Positions 8,236-17,972 are shown, counted from the first letter of the stretch. The stretch: DNA of 64,000 nucleotides from Flavipsychrobacter sp. (GCA_021155965.1 JAJNBJ010000019.1:1-64000), one strand, 5' to 3'. A program made the numbers and translations. The notes: generated by a model from the letters alone, not told the origin.

Positions 8236-8360
8236 GGCATATACCACTTAACGCCAGTGCCTGTTGTGCCTTGGATGAACAAAAAAAGGATGAAGGAGAG
8301 ATAGGGTGTGGCTGTAATACATCTACCGGTGCAACAGCCAAAATGGGTTCTTGCTGCTAA
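8236..8360 (+). pseudogene. Remnant of a small Cys-rich secreted peptide (5' end lost)
   Basis: The plus-strand frame ending at TAA 8358-8360 encodes NASACCALDEQ, then GCGCNTSTGATAKMGSCC. The six cysteines in about 36 residues and the NASA-like segment recall the mature end of the intact Cys-rich peptide encoded 80 bp downstream. There is no in-frame ATG and no signal peptide upstream, only AT-rich sequence. It is therefore best read as the surviving 3' part of a paralog whose 5' part has been lost. The similarity is by composition and arrangement only. Confidence 0.45.
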
Positions 8361-8440
8361 ATCCAAATTTCCTGCATCATTTCATTGAGGATTCAGTCAT
8401 AGTTAGGACAAGAGTCATTATTAATACTAAAAGCCAAGCA

Positions 8441-8653
8441 ATGAGAAAAAAACTAATTCTTACGGTAACTGCACTAGCGCTTACTACTGGGGGTATCTTC
8501 GCCTACTTCAACACGCAGGCGTCTGCCTCTGCAAAAGCCGGTTGCGAACAAAATTGCCCTTCGTCATGCTGTGATGATGATGGGGGATGTCCTCCCGACT
8601 GCGACTACACGCTATGTAAATGTTGCGGTATCACATTAAATAAAAGCCGCTGA
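8441..8653 (+). CDS. Small secreted Cys-rich peptide
   Basis: A 70-residue protein with a signal-like N-terminus (MRKKLILTVTALALTTGGIF) followed by a short mature part with nine cysteines (patterns CEQNC, SSCC, GGCPPDC, CKCC) and an acidic DDD patch. Starting at 8441 is preferred over in-frame starts further upstream because it places a basic-plus-hydrophobic leader at the very N-terminus. The layout resembles short Bacteroidota peptides of the NVEALA type, but no NVEALA motif is present. Metal binding or disulfide-rich signalling are possibilities, neither shown. The stop codon falls in the loop of the terminator hairpin. Confidence 0.65.
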   Translation: MRKKLILTVTALALTTGGIFAYFNTQASASAKAGCEQNCPSSCCDDDGGCPPDCDYTLCKCCGITLNKSR

Positions 8654-8671
8654 ATTGCGGCTTTTATTTTC
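8641..8671 (+). terminator. Rho-independent terminator after the Cys-rich peptide gene
   Basis: A 10-bp perfect stem, TAAAAGCCGC / GCGGCTTTTA, around a 6-nt loop that contains the stop codon of the preceding gene, followed by TTTTC. Confidence 0.8.
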
Positions 8672-8833
8672 ATTAATGCGAAAAACAATTTGATGCACAG
8701 TCAAAAGATAACTTCAATTTCTTCTGTTATCAATCTACATATCCACTAAGAGATGAAATACTGGAACTGATAGAAGGTAATAAACCAGCTTTACTACAGC
8801 GAAGAAAATAGGCGACTGAATACTCGCTAAGAT

Positions 8834-9054
8834 GTAAGCTTCGTAGATACCTTGTGAACGGGACTGCAAAATACTTCCGATGCAACTTTCTCTAAACTTT
8901 TACCGGGATTAAATAACGTTACAGGTCGCATACTATATTATAGTTTTTATTGTTGGTTATTAGATGTTTATAGTAAAACCATAGGAAATACAAACCCAAA
9001 AGAACAGCAGCAGTTTTTAAGGAGGGCTGAATATATTATTGCACTCCTGAGAGT
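8834..9054 (+). pseudogene. Remnant of an uncharacterised protein (YYSFYCWLL type)
   Basis: The plus strand reads VSFVDTL, a stop at 8855-8857, then LQNTSDATFSKLLPGLNNVT and RILYYSFYCWLLDVYSKT, ending QFLRRAEYIIALL. This is a recognisable N-terminal block of a family of large uncharacterised proteins often seen near defence genes; the family name cannot be fixed from here. The in-frame stop, the missing start and the abrupt change into transposase sequence at about 9055 show that it is dead. What remains is about 70 codons of a much longer gene. Confidence 0.5.
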
Positions 9055-9325
9055 AGTGTTTTTTGCCGATTCCGCTTATACAGACTATAGCATAGAGGAC
9101 AACTTCATGGATGCCGAATCTGTAAGAATGATGGTACATCGTAAAAGTAATAGCAAACGCCCCGACCAGCCTCTATTGTAAAGACTGTATGAGAAAAATA
9201 ATGGAAACTACCTTTTCAGAGGTAAAAGCACTATTTTTAAGAAAAGTACATGCCGTTACTTTCAAAAGGATTTTTAATAAAATTGTTGATGTTCATTATG
9301 GCTACAACCTTAGCTACCGACTTTG
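9055..9325 (+). pseudogene. Remnant of an IS982-type transposase, C-terminal part
   Basis: The frame continues as FFADSAYTDYSIEDNF and MMVHRKSNSKRPDQP to a stop at 9179-9181. It resumes in another frame as RKIMETTFSEVKALFLRKVH, AVTFKRIF and a YNLSY-like end. These match the GDKAYTDY, RKKNSKRP and ETxFSxIxxLxPxxIHAVT blocks of IS982-family transposases that differ from the intact one at 6370. The catalytic Asp block is altered (ADSAY), there is a frameshift, and the N-terminal two thirds are missing. Confidence 0.6.
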
Positions 9326-9335
9326 ATTTATCATT

Positions 9336-9367
9336 AAAATAAGAAAGCCGCTCTGGGAGCGGCTTTC
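9336..9367 (-). terminator. Terminator of the lipoprotein gene
   Basis: A 10-bp perfect stem GAAAGCCGCT / AGCGGCTTTC with a 5-nt loop. On the minus strand it is followed by a T-rich run, 8 bp past the stop of the gene at 9376. Confidence 0.8.
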
Positions 9368-9375
9368 AGTACTGG

Positions 9376-9798
9376 TTATTTTGAGAACTGCAACTGTTCG
9401 TTGCTGGTGCTGTTGTCATCTTTAAGCGAGATGAGATTATCAGACTTACTTACGAGCGCCCAGTCATCATTCAGTTCCAGTAAACGGCTATCAGTGGTAA
9501 TAAGGCTGATGGCAAATTTGGTAATGCCATCGTCCTGGTATTGCCTCCATGTGCCAGTAACCGTTGTGCCACTCCTCACTGCAGACATTGTGCCATCTGC
9601 AGCGAACTCGAATGTATAGCCACTGTAATGGCTGGTCTTGTTATCGCTTCTTTCTGAAAGCAGTGTGAGGCTCCAGCCCGAACCGGGTGTGGCTGCAGAA
9701 GACGATGAACTTATTGGGGTAACAGTCTTGCTGTCATCATGTGTACAAGAGCTGAATGCCAGCACAAAACAGCTGAGCAGTATGATTAGATTTTTCAT
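9376..9798 (-). CDS. Lipocalin-like lipoprotein
   Basis: A 140-residue protein with a lipoprotein signal (MKNLIILLSCFVLAFSSC; lipobox FSSC, Cys18), then a Ser/Thr-rich linker and a small beta-rich domain. The latter has WSLTLLSERSDNKT, YTFEFAADGTMSAVRSG, TGTWRQYQDDG and a final LQFSK. This strand order, with a GTW turn, is typical of Bacteroidota lipocalin-like lipoproteins of unknown ligand. It is a single-gene unit with its own terminator. Periplasmic or outer-membrane anchoring is expected; the ligand is unknown. Confidence 0.7.
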   Translation of the reverse strand: MKNLIILLSCFVLAFSSCTHDDSKTVTPISSSSSAATPGSGWSLTLLSERSDNKTSHYSGYTFEFAADGTMSAVRSGTTVTGTWRQYQDDGITKFAISLITTDSRLLELNDDWALVSKSDNLISLKDDNSTSNEQLQFSK

Positions 9799-9948
9799 TG
9801 AATTATTAATTTAAGTTTTAGAAAATTGGCGCACCAATACAATGGCGCGATGTAAACAAATAGATACGCAATACCTAAACTTCACGGCATATAACCATGA
9901 GGCGAGCGTTTTAGGAAAATGTTTGTGTTACAAAAAACGAGAAAACGA

Positions 9949-10332
9949 TCAAACCTGGGGAGGCTTAAACAAGGCACCTGCGGAAGGGTCGGGGAAGAAC
10001 TGCCTTTTAAAAGGAGAGTAATGAGTGCCTGTTAATTCATGACCGGTTTGAAGAGGTAATGTAGTAACCACATAACCGTAGGCCTCGAGCGAAGCCCTGT
10101 CAGATTTCTTAAACGGCAGTTGCATGTCCTTGCTGTCATCATCTGCAACACCATCATCGCCTATGTAATGCATGAAAATAAAATCCACGAATGTGATATC
10201 TGGCTTTTGTTGCTTATGTTCATGGTAATGATCAATTAAAGCAGGTACTTTTAGAAACTGCTGTAAAGGTGTTGTGTACAGCAGGACTATAAGAATAAGG
10301 CAGTATGAACTTATCTGTTTTAAATATGTCAT
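9949..10332 (-). CDS. Small secreted/one-TM protein of unknown function
   Basis: A start at 10332 gives 127 residues beginning MTYLKQISSYCLILIVLLYT, a hydrophobic leader or membrane anchor; an AAAAGA stretch lies just upstream. An in-frame start at 10389 would put 19 polar residues before the leader and is less likely. The mature part has HYHEHKQQKPDITFVDFIFM and a DDDSKDMQLPFKKSD segment. The LPALIxHYxEHK-xVSFxxFxxxHY pattern recalls small Bacteroidota proteins with His-rich segments found near metal-transport genes, but none is adjacent here. Confidence 0.55.
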   Translation of the reverse strand: MTYLKQISSYCLILIVLLYTTPLQQFLKVPALIDHYHEHKQQKPDITFVDFIFMHYIGDDGVADDDSKDMQLPFKKSDRASLEAYGYVVTTLPLQTGHELTGTHYSPFKRQFFPDPSAGALFKPPQV

Positions 10333-10389
10333 TCTTTTCGCTAGCGTAAGCTTATAGTTACAAAGGTATTGAACAAAAGCAATACGCAA

Positions 10390-10744
10390 ACTGCTGAATC
10401 CTCTATTTTAACTTATATTTTTAGTGGCCCCTCCGGACCTGGGTTAACGAGCACTGTATGCACCGGGGATCATTGCCACTGCAAAAAACGGGCTGTGAAC
10501 AATGGAATGGGAAGAATTTAAACTTTGATAATTAATATCCATAATCATCCAGGGGCCTGCCATATAGGACGGAAAGTAAAAAGACGGCGGATTGGTTATA
10601 AATTTTATTTCGGGCGCAAAGGTAATGAGTTTTTTAATTCAAATTGCTGCGCAACAAAAAAAGATCTTGAACATTCTATCTCCCTGATAAGAAGCGGCTG
10701 ATATATCAAAATAAGCCGCAGGAGAAATACGTTATATTTACGTG
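10390..10744. other. Gene-free leader region
   Basis: About 350 bp with no coding frame. It holds a hairpin GCGGCT / AGCCGC (10694-10719) with a 14-nt AT loop shortly before the next gene, an AGGAG just after it, and TATATTTA at 10734-10741, which is one base off the -7 consensus. No riboswitch family was recognised. Confidence 0.4.
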
Positions 10745-12340
10745 ATGCGTGCGCAATTGCTGTTTTTTATAGTATTGTATCTAGGTGTTTCTGTTACAGC
10801 AACAGCACAGATCGCCACGTACCAACTCAGCCTCAGGGATTCTACTCTGAATATTCTTTACGTTGGTGTGTCTAACCGGGTTGCCATTACAAACCTGCCT
10901 GCCAATACAAGGGTAAAATTTGAAAATGAGTTCCTCACTCCCTACAACAATATTTATAACCTTACCCCCCGCAAACCTGGCAATAGCGCATTGTGCGTTT
11001 ACAATAAAACCAACAAAATTATCTTCTCAAAAGAATATACAACCAGGTACTCAAGCGGTGTTCCGCTACAGGTAGGAATCGTAAAGTACCCTGTTGCAAG
11101 CGTGAGCGATATATTAGTAAAGCCGGCGCTGGTTTGCTATACAGGCGACTCACTGAAACCTTGGTGCCGTATTGTAAGTTATGACATGATGCTATGCACA
11201 AATGATACGGTAGAAACTAAGAGCTTATCAGGGGATAACCTCACGAATATACCCTTTGATAAAGACATACAAGACAAAATAGCCATGATGAAAAATGGCG
11301 ATAGAATTTTCATAGAAAATGTTAAAGCCATCGGACCGGATAAAACCATGAGAACGCTTGTCACTATACCTATAACAATAGCATTTACAATAACCGATAC
11401 AGCTGTTTCGTCGCCCTACAACCGGAAGTTCAGGGATGAATTAAGGGTGGTTTTGGATGCAATGGTTGTATCTAATAGTGTGAAAAGTAAGGGAGGTGGC
11501 CTGCTCGAAAAACTACAAGAGGTGGCTACTGACAGTGAACTGGCAGAACTGACCGACCATGAAAATACAGCAGTAAAAAACTATGCCTTTTTAGCGTTAA
11601 CCTCCAGGAAGAGTATGGACCCGTTTCCTATTCTCATGAAACACTTCAACGATACAGATCGGGTTAACACCCGGTCTGTAGATGTTGGCATTTCGTGGCC
11701 TACCAATGAATACCTCCTTTTAAACGTATATCCAACCGGCCGGCATTCAGACAAGTATAAACTGAACGAGACTCAGCAGGCAACAGTTGACAGCATTATG
11801 CTCTTTGACAGTACCAACAAGATCGGCGTGCGCGACCTCATGCTCCGCTATATGAAGCCTGAGCAGAGATTCTATGACCGGGTAAGAGAAATAGCGTTAT
11901 CAGGCAAGCAACCTATCGCGGTGCTTATACTGGCTAAGTACAAAAATAAACAAGACGTTGACCTGGTAAAAAGATCGTTTGAAAAAGATGAGTTCTATGC
12001 TGTATGTGCTGCGCGCGAATTTCCTCACCCCGCATTTTACCCACTGTTAACAAAAATGTTTAAAAAAGAGTGGGCAAAATTGGAGCCATACAGCGAATAT
12101 GGCAAATGGGGAGTGCTGTGCGAGGCACTGGCTAAGTACCCTTCAGCGGAAACCCGCAGGCTTTTTGAAAAGATCACCACATTTAAAGGTGAATATGATT
12201 ACCTGCAGTTAAAACACTCGCTGCTTGTAGCAATAACTAAATTCCCAAACCCGGAATTTGAGCCACTTAAGAAAAAGATCAAGCTTGATGAATCTTATAA
12301 GTACGGAATGAAAGATGATATAGAACGAGTAACTTGGTGA
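10745..12340 (+). CDS. Secreted GldM-C-like protein with HEAT-like repeats
   Basis: 531 residues with a signal peptide (MRAQLLFFIVLYLGVSVTATA). The region to about residue 215 resembles the C-terminal domains of GldM: LNILYVGVSNRVAI opens one domain, and NGDRIFIENVKAIGPDKTMR matches the last GldM domain, where GxxIYIEDVRCxGPDG is usual. The second half (about 240-520) consists of helical, HEAT-like segments (LTDHENTAVKNYAFLALTSR, DLVKRSFEKD). It is not GldM itself: the N-terminal membrane helix and coiled coil are missing, and no gld genes adjoin. A periplasmic scaffold role is a guess. The ATG at 10745 is preferred over the GTG directly before it. Confidence 0.65.
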   Translation: MRAQLLFFIVLYLGVSVTATAQIATYQLSLRDSTLNILYVGVSNRVAITNLPANTRVKFENEFLTPYNNIYNLTPRKPGNSALCVYNKTNKIIFSKEYTTRYSSGVPLQVGIVKYPVASVSDILVKPALVCYTGDSLKPWCRIVSYDMMLCTNDTVETKSLSGDNLTNIPFDKDIQDKIAMMKNGDRIFIENVKAIGPDKTMRTLVTIPITIAFTITDTAVSSPYNRKFRDELRVVLDAMVVSNSVKSKGGGLLEKLQEVATDSELAELTDHENTAVKNYAFLALTSRKSMDPFPILMKHFNDTDRVNTRSVDVGISWPTNEYLLLNVYPTGRHSDKYKLNETQQATVDSIMLFDSTNKIGVRDLMLRYMKPEQRFYDRVREIALSGKQPIAVLILAKYKNKQDVDLVKRSFEKDEFYAVCAAREFPHPAFYPLLTKMFKKEWAKLEPYSEYGKWGVLCEALAKYPSAETRRLFEKITTFKGEYDYLQLKHSLLVAITKFPNPEFEPLKKKIKLDESYKYGMKDDIERVTW

Positions 12341-12348
12341 CAAAAAAT

Positions 12349-12356
12349 TAACTTTG
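12349..12356 (+). promoter_or_regulatory. -7 promoter box (TAACTTTG) for the DUF2200 gene
   Basis: An exact match to TAnnTTTG, 18 bp before the ATG and just after the preceding stop. It suggests that DUF2200 has its own promoter rather than depending on the gene upstream. Confidence 0.5.
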
Positions 12357-12374
12357 ATAGACAATATCAATTAA

Positions 12375-12722
12375 ATGGACTATACAAGAGTATTTAAAAT
12401 GTCATTTGCGGGTGTGTACCCGCTGTATATACAAAAGGTGGAGAAAAAGGGCCGCACAAAAGCAGAGTTAGACGAGGTTCTTTGCTGGCTAACAGGATAC
12501 AATGAAAAAACATTGCAGCAGCAGATAGATAAGAAGAACAGCCTCGAAACTTTCTTCGCAGAGGCAAAACTTAACCAAAATGCTTCAAAGATCACGGGTG
12601 TGATATGCGGCTACCGTGTTGAAGAAATAGAAGACAAGCTGATGCAGAAGATCCGTTATATGGATAAGGTGGTTGATGAGTTGGCAAAGGGAAAAGCAAT
12701 GGAGAAGATCTTAAGAAAGTAA
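12375..12722 (+). CDS. DUF2200 family protein
   Basis: A 115-residue cytosolic protein matching DUF2200 along its whole length: [39 protein letters not shown], a Phe-Phe-x-Glu-Ala segment and [20 protein letters not shown] followed by a [10 protein letters not shown] tail. The family is small, widely distributed and functionally uncharacterised. It lies 34 bp after the GldM-C-like gene, with its own -7 box between them. Confidence 0.85.
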   Translation: MDYTRVFKMSFAGVYPLYIQKVEKKGRTKAELDEVLCWLTGYNEKTLQQQIDKKNSLETFFAEAKLNQNASKITGVICGYRVEEIEDKLMQKIRYMDKVVDELAKGKAMEKILRK

Positions 12723-12763
12723 TGAAAAAACAACGCTTTCCGCTCTGTTTCTCCGCGCTTACC

Positions 12764-13177
12764 TCAATCCTCTATCGCCTCAATACCCTGCTCCTTCAAC
12801 CTTTCAAGGTGGTCTTTCATTGCTTTGAGCTGTTCCGCAGGGTGGCCCTGCCAATCTGTGATCTCACCGGTGACCCTAAGCGGCTCTTTTGTACGGTATG
12901 ACTTTGTGGGATTGCCTGCGAATTTTTTGTCTGTCAGGTTGGGGTCATCTTCGATCCGGCCTGTAGGCTCCACTATATAGATCCTGCCGCGGCCTTCACC
13001 CAAGGCAAGCTCAGCGCCCCAGGTAGCGGCATCCATCGTAGCAGTGAGATAAACATAGGCCGCTTGCTTCCTCGCTCCGTAGTTTGAATTATAGCCCGGC
13101 CCTATGAGGTCTCCTTGCTGCAGATCAGCCTTTGTGCCGTGAAAGTATTGTGGTGAGCTGAATTCGTTAGCGGACAT
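12764..13177 (-). CDS. arr: Arr-type rifampin ADP-ribosyltransferase
   Basis: 137 residues, the normal Arr length. It shows the family blocks YFHGTKADLQQGDLIGPGY, AYVYLTATMDAATWGAEL, GRIYIVEPTGRIEDDPNLT, KKFAGNPTKSYRTKEPLRV and DWQGHPAE, and ends in IEAIED. The His of FHGTK, the Tyr of YVYLTA and the Asp of EDDPNLT correspond to the known active-site positions. Arr enzymes transfer ADP-ribose from NAD+ to the C23 hydroxyl of rifampin and inactivate it. The gene is monocistronic and has no cassette or transposon signs, so it looks like a resident chromosomal arr. Resistance in this host is not shown by sequence. Confidence 0.9.
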   Translation of the reverse strand: MSANEFSSPQYFHGTKADLQQGDLIGPGYNSNYGARKQAAYVYLTATMDAATWGAELALGEGRGRIYIVEPTGRIEDDPNLTDKKFAGNPTKSYRTKEPLRVTGEITDWQGHPAEQLKAMKDHLERLKEQGIEAIED

Positions 13178-13310
13178 TGTAAATTTCTTTTAACGAAAAT
13201 ATGATTTATTCGCACGCAGAAATACAGGTTAAGTATTCACTATTTATTTCAAAAAATATGCTGCATAATTATAAACAGAACAATATCTTGCACTACACTT
13301 AAAATATACT

Positions 13311-13982
13311 ATGTCAAAAATAAACAGGTTCAAATACCGGATGAGTAAAGAAAGGCTGGAAATGTTCAGCGATGGAGTAATGGCAATAGCTATCACGTTG
13401 CTGGTACTGGAGATAAAGATACCCAGCCATGAAAAGGTAGAAACGGCAGGTGGCTTGTATAACTACTTAACGAAGATCTGGCCAAGCTATCTGGGTTATG
13501 CAATGAGCTTCTTGCAGATAGGTATTTACTGGTCTAACCATCACTGGTTGTTCAGTTTCATCACCAAAACCAATCACGTATTTAACATGCTGAATGTACT
13601 GTTCCTGATGGCAATATCTTTCGTGCCGTTTACCACGGCCATCTTCAGCGACTTTATCTTATCTCACGGGCATTTCAATGCCGCAGTAACTGCTTATTGC
13701 ACAGGGCTGTTAATGCCTGTAATAACTGTATGCCTGGTTGTTTTTTATGCAGGCTACAAACGCAGGCTGATGCCCGCTACACTTAAGCAATCGTTTCTAA
13801 ATGAACAATATATGAAACTGGCAATGGGTCTTTTGATGGCTATTGCATCTGTTGCACTATCTTTCTCTTACCCTGTGGCATCTATAGTTATTATTGCTGT
13901 AACATTTCTTATTTACCTTATTCCGCCAACTCCGCCGGAATACGAAGAAGGGGCTATTATACAGGAACAAAAACACCACTAA
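13311..13982 (+). CDS. TMEM175-family potassium channel (DUF1211)
   Basis: A 223-residue integral membrane protein. The diagnostic RLEMFSDGVMAIAITLLVLE, with the FSDG motif, is in the first helix. It continues through six predicted helices including YLGYAMSFLQIGIYWSNHHW and LNVLFLMAISFVPFTT, and ends in a Pro/Glu-rich tail. Bacterial TMEM175 proteins form tetrameric K+-permeable channels in the cytoplasmic membrane. It is transcribed alone, followed about 60 bp later by the SRPBCC gene. Confidence 0.85.
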   Translation: MSKINRFKYRMSKERLEMFSDGVMAIAITLLVLEIKIPSHEKVETAGGLYNYLTKIWPSYLGYAMSFLQIGIYWSNHHWLFSFITKTNHVFNMLNVLFLMAISFVPFTTAIFSDFILSHGHFNAAVTAYCTGLLMPVITVCLVVFYAGYKRRLMPATLKQSFLNEQYMKLAMGLLMAIASVALSFSYPVASIVIIAVTFLIYLIPPTPPEYEEGAIIQEQKHH

Positions 13983-14041
13983 AGCGGGGCGTGATTTGCC
14001 TATTAGTTTTTACCTTTAGGGAACAATAAAAAATAATAACC

Positions 14042-14494
14042 ATGTCAACAAACAGCGTTACACTGCATAGGGTGCTTAAAGCATCTCCTGAAAAAGTTTA
14101 CCGTGCATTTACAGATGCCAATGCCTTGGCATCGTGGATACCACCTTATGGGTTTTTATGTGTTGTTCATGAAATGGATGTGAAAGTTGGCGGCAAGTAC
14201 AGGATGTCGTTCATCAACTTCACTACCGGCAACGGTCATTCTTTTGGCGGGCAGTATGTAGAACTGAAACCGAACGAATTCCTGAAGTATACCGATAAAT
14301 TCGACGACCCGAATCTGCCGGGGGAAATGATCACATCGGTTTGGATAAAGAAAGTATCTGTAGGTACTGAGCTTAAGATCACGCAGGAAGGTATCCCTGC
14401 GGTGATACCGGCAGAGGCATGCTACCTGGGCTGGCAGGATTCATTAGACAAACTGATCAGGCTGACAGACCCGGAAATTCCAGACGGAATGTAA
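14042..14494 (+). CDS. SRPBCC (AHSA1-like) family protein
   Basis: A 150-residue single-domain protein of the START/Bet v 1-like superfamily. The N-terminal VTLHRVLKASPEKVYRAFTD and WIPPYGF, followed by the VGGKYRMSFINF strand and a C-terminal helix (WQDSLDKLIRLTD), are typical of AHSA1-type SRPBCC proteins. They bind hydrophobic ligands or act as co-chaperone-like proteins; the ligand here is unknown. It converges with the tryptophanase gene, with 43 bp between stops and no obvious terminator. Confidence 0.85.
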   Translation: MSTNSVTLHRVLKASPEKVYRAFTDANALASWIPPYGFLCVVHEMDVKVGGKYRMSFINFTTGNGHSFGGQYVELKPNEFLKYTDKFDDPNLPGEMITSVWIKKVSVGTELKITQEGIPAVIPAEACYLGWQDSLDKLIRLTDPEIPDGM

Positions 14495-14537
14495 AGCGAG
14501 AGCGAAGGAATAATGCGCAGAGCGATTTGGAACGCTC

Positions 14538-15917
14538 CTACTTCAAAGGTTCAAAGTGTGCTGTGAAATGTCTCAGGAACTTTGGCTCTTTGGTGATCTT
14601 TAAACCCCGGGTGTTTGCAGCGTTCTTCATTGCCTCGTCAAATACTTCTATCACATAGTCTATGTGGCTTTGTGTATAAACACGGCGAGGTATAGCCAGC
14701 CGTACGAGCTCAACCGGTGCAGGTATGAGTTTGCCCTTATCATCGTACTTGCCAAACATCACAGAGCCGATCTCTACAGCACGCACGCCGCCTATTTTAT
14801 ACAACTCACATACTAGAGCCTGCCCGGGATACTGCTCTACAGGAATGTGCGGATATAATTGGCCAGCATCTACATATACTGCATGCCCGCCAATAGGATA
14901 TATAACAGGCACACCTTTAGCACGTATATGCTCACCAAGGTATTGCGTGCTTTTTATACGATAGTTAAGATAATCTGCATCAAACACCTCCCTGAGGCCA
15001 ATAGCAATTGCTTCCATATCCCTGCCGGATAACCCGCCATAGGTGGAGAAACCTTCGTTGATGATCAGGAGGCTGGTGCATGCTTCAGCTAATTGTGCAT
15101 CTCTCAATGCAAGAAATCCACCCATGTTCACCAAGGCATCTTTCTTAGCACTCATAATAGCACCATCAGCAAGAGAGAACATTTGTTGCGCTATCTGGCG
15201 GTATGGGACATGCTTATACTCTTCTTCAAAATGATGTATGAAATAAGCGTTCTCGGCAATACGGCAGCAGTCAATAATAAAGCGAACTCCATGCTTCCTG
15301 CATATTGCAGCAACATCTTTCGCATTTTGCATACTTACCGGCTGGCCACCACCACTGTTGTTTGTAACAGTGAGAATAACAGCGCCAATGTTTTGTACAC
15401 CATGCGAAGTTATCAGTTCATCAAGCCGTGTCACATCCATGTTGCCTTTGAAAGGATATTCAGATTCCCTGTTCTTAGCCTCGGGTGTGGGTATATCAAT
15501 TGCCTGTGCACCATTAAACTCAATGTTGGCACGGGTAGTGTCGAAATGGGTATTACTGATGAATACCTTTCCCTTACCACCAAGGTAACTATATAAGATA
15601 TGCTCTGCTGCCCTGCCCTGGTGTGTTGGTAGTATATACGGATAGCCTGTAAGGTCCTGTATCTCATACTGCAGGCGTTCCCAGCTTGCGGCACCTGCGT
15701 AAGATTCATCTCCACGCATGATACCTGACCATTGCTCACTGCTCATAGCCGACGTGCCGCTGTCTGTCAGCATATCAATAATTACCTCACGTGAACGGAG
15801 CAGGAAGGGGTTGTAATATGCATTGCTGAGATATTCTACCCGCTGCGCCTCAGTGGACATAGTAATAGGTTCGACTGATTTGATCTTGAACGGCTCAATA
15901 ATGGTCTTAAACTCCAT
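14538..15917 (-). CDS. tnaA: Tryptophanase (tryptophan indole-lyase)
   Basis: A 459-residue PLP enzyme of the beta-eliminating lyase family, which cleaves L-tryptophan to indole, pyruvate and ammonia. It has [19 protein letters not shown], the PLP-Lys block SAKKDALVNMGG (Lys259) and RRVYTQSH. Residues that separate tryptophanase from tyrosine phenol-lyase favour tryptophanase: Asp126 in HFDTT (Thr in Tpl), Ile in VRAVEIGS (Arg in Tpl), and His in LRHFTA near the C-terminus (Phe in Tpl). No tnaC-like leader peptide is evident in the 129 bp shared with the divergent tpl gene. It is cytosolic; indole may act as a signal. Confidence 0.92.
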   Translation of the reverse strand: MEFKTIIEPFKIKSVEPITMSTEAQRVEYLSNAYYNPFLLRSREVIIDMLTDSGTSAMSSEQWSGIMRGDESYAGAASWERLQYEIQDLTGYPYILPTHQGRAAEHILYSYLGGKGKVFISNTHFDTTRANIEFNGAQAIDIPTPEAKNRESEYPFKGNMDVTRLDELITSHGVQNIGAVILTVTNNSGGGQPVSMQNAKDVAAICRKHGVRFIIDCCRIAENAYFIHHFEEEYKHVPYRQIAQQMFSLADGAIMSAKKDALVNMGGFLALRDAQLAEACTSLLIINEGFSTYGGLSGRDMEAIAIGLREVFDADYLNYRIKSTQYLGEHIRAKGVPVIYPIGGHAVYVDAGQLYPHIPVEQYPGQALVCELYKIGGVRAVEIGSVMFGKYDDKGKLIPAPVELVRLAIPRRVYTQSHIDYVIEVFDEAMKNAANTRGLKITKEPKFLRHFTAHFEPLK

Positions 15918-16037
15918 AACAAAATAAAAGGCGCAAGTACGGAATATCTGAGGTTATAAATCCTGACGTAAATCATAACGGCAACGTGATTGCAGTCATA
16001 AAGCACTACCCGGTTTATTGATTGTTTTGCGTTTTAA

Positions 16038-17435
<1,398 letters not shown>

Positions 17436-17505
17436 TAGTCGCTTCCATTTTTTCGTGATGCTTATTTTATGCAACTTTGGCTCCTGCTATTCCTAACCAA
17501 CAGCC

Positions 17506-17955
17506 ATGTATAAACTTATCAGAACAAACTCAGACAATACCGATTTTCAAGAACTGGTGGGGCAATTAGACAAAGACCTTGCCATACGCGATGGCGATGA
17601 CCATGCATTTTATGCGCAATACAATAAGATCGCTGCTATAAAGTATGTGGTGGTTGCGTATGAGGGGACTACCCCTCTAGGTTGTGGCGCCATAAAAGAG
17701 TATGAGGAGGGCACTATTGAAGTAAAACGAATGTTCGTAACCCCGGAGAAAAGGGGAAAGGGCATCGGCTCGGTAGTTTTGAAAGAGCTGGAGAGCTGGG
17801 CGAAAGAACTGGGCTATGCCAAATGTATTTTAGAAACAGGAGAAAAACAGCCGGAAGCAATACAACTCTACAAAAAGAACGGCTATAACATTATACCCAA
17901 CTATGGGCAATATGCTAATGTGGCAGCCAGTGTTTGCTTTGAGAAAAGTGTTTAA
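17506..17955 (+). CDS. GNAT family N-acetyltransferase
   Basis: 149 residues with the GNAT fold. The core EVKRMFVTPEKRGKGIGS contains the acetyl-CoA-binding RGKGIGS loop, followed by VLKELESWAKELGY, KCILETGEKQPEAIQLYKKN and a GY turn. The substrate is unknown. It probably belongs to a loose plus-strand group with the DUF1905 protein 17 bp downstream. Confidence 0.85.
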   Translation: MYKLIRTNSDNTDFQELVGQLDKDLAIRDGDDHAFYAQYNKIAAIKYVVVAYEGTTPLGCGAIKEYEEGTIEVKRMFVTPEKRGKGIGSVVLKELESWAKELGYAKCILETGEKQPEAIQLYKKNGYNIIPNYGQYANVAASVCFEKSV

Positions 17956-17972
17956 TATAAACCTTACAAGTA

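Noticed and set aside
8163-8366. A 67-residue minus-strand frame over the Cys-rich remnant.
   Set aside because: The plus-strand frame fits a small Cys-rich peptide better; the minus-strand one has a run of Ile/Asn from AT-rich DNA at its end.
15093-15596. Antisense open frames inside tnaA (plus strand) and tpl (minus strand, such as 16923-17474 and 16056-16682).
   Set aside because: They lie opposite well-supported enzymes and have no independent features.
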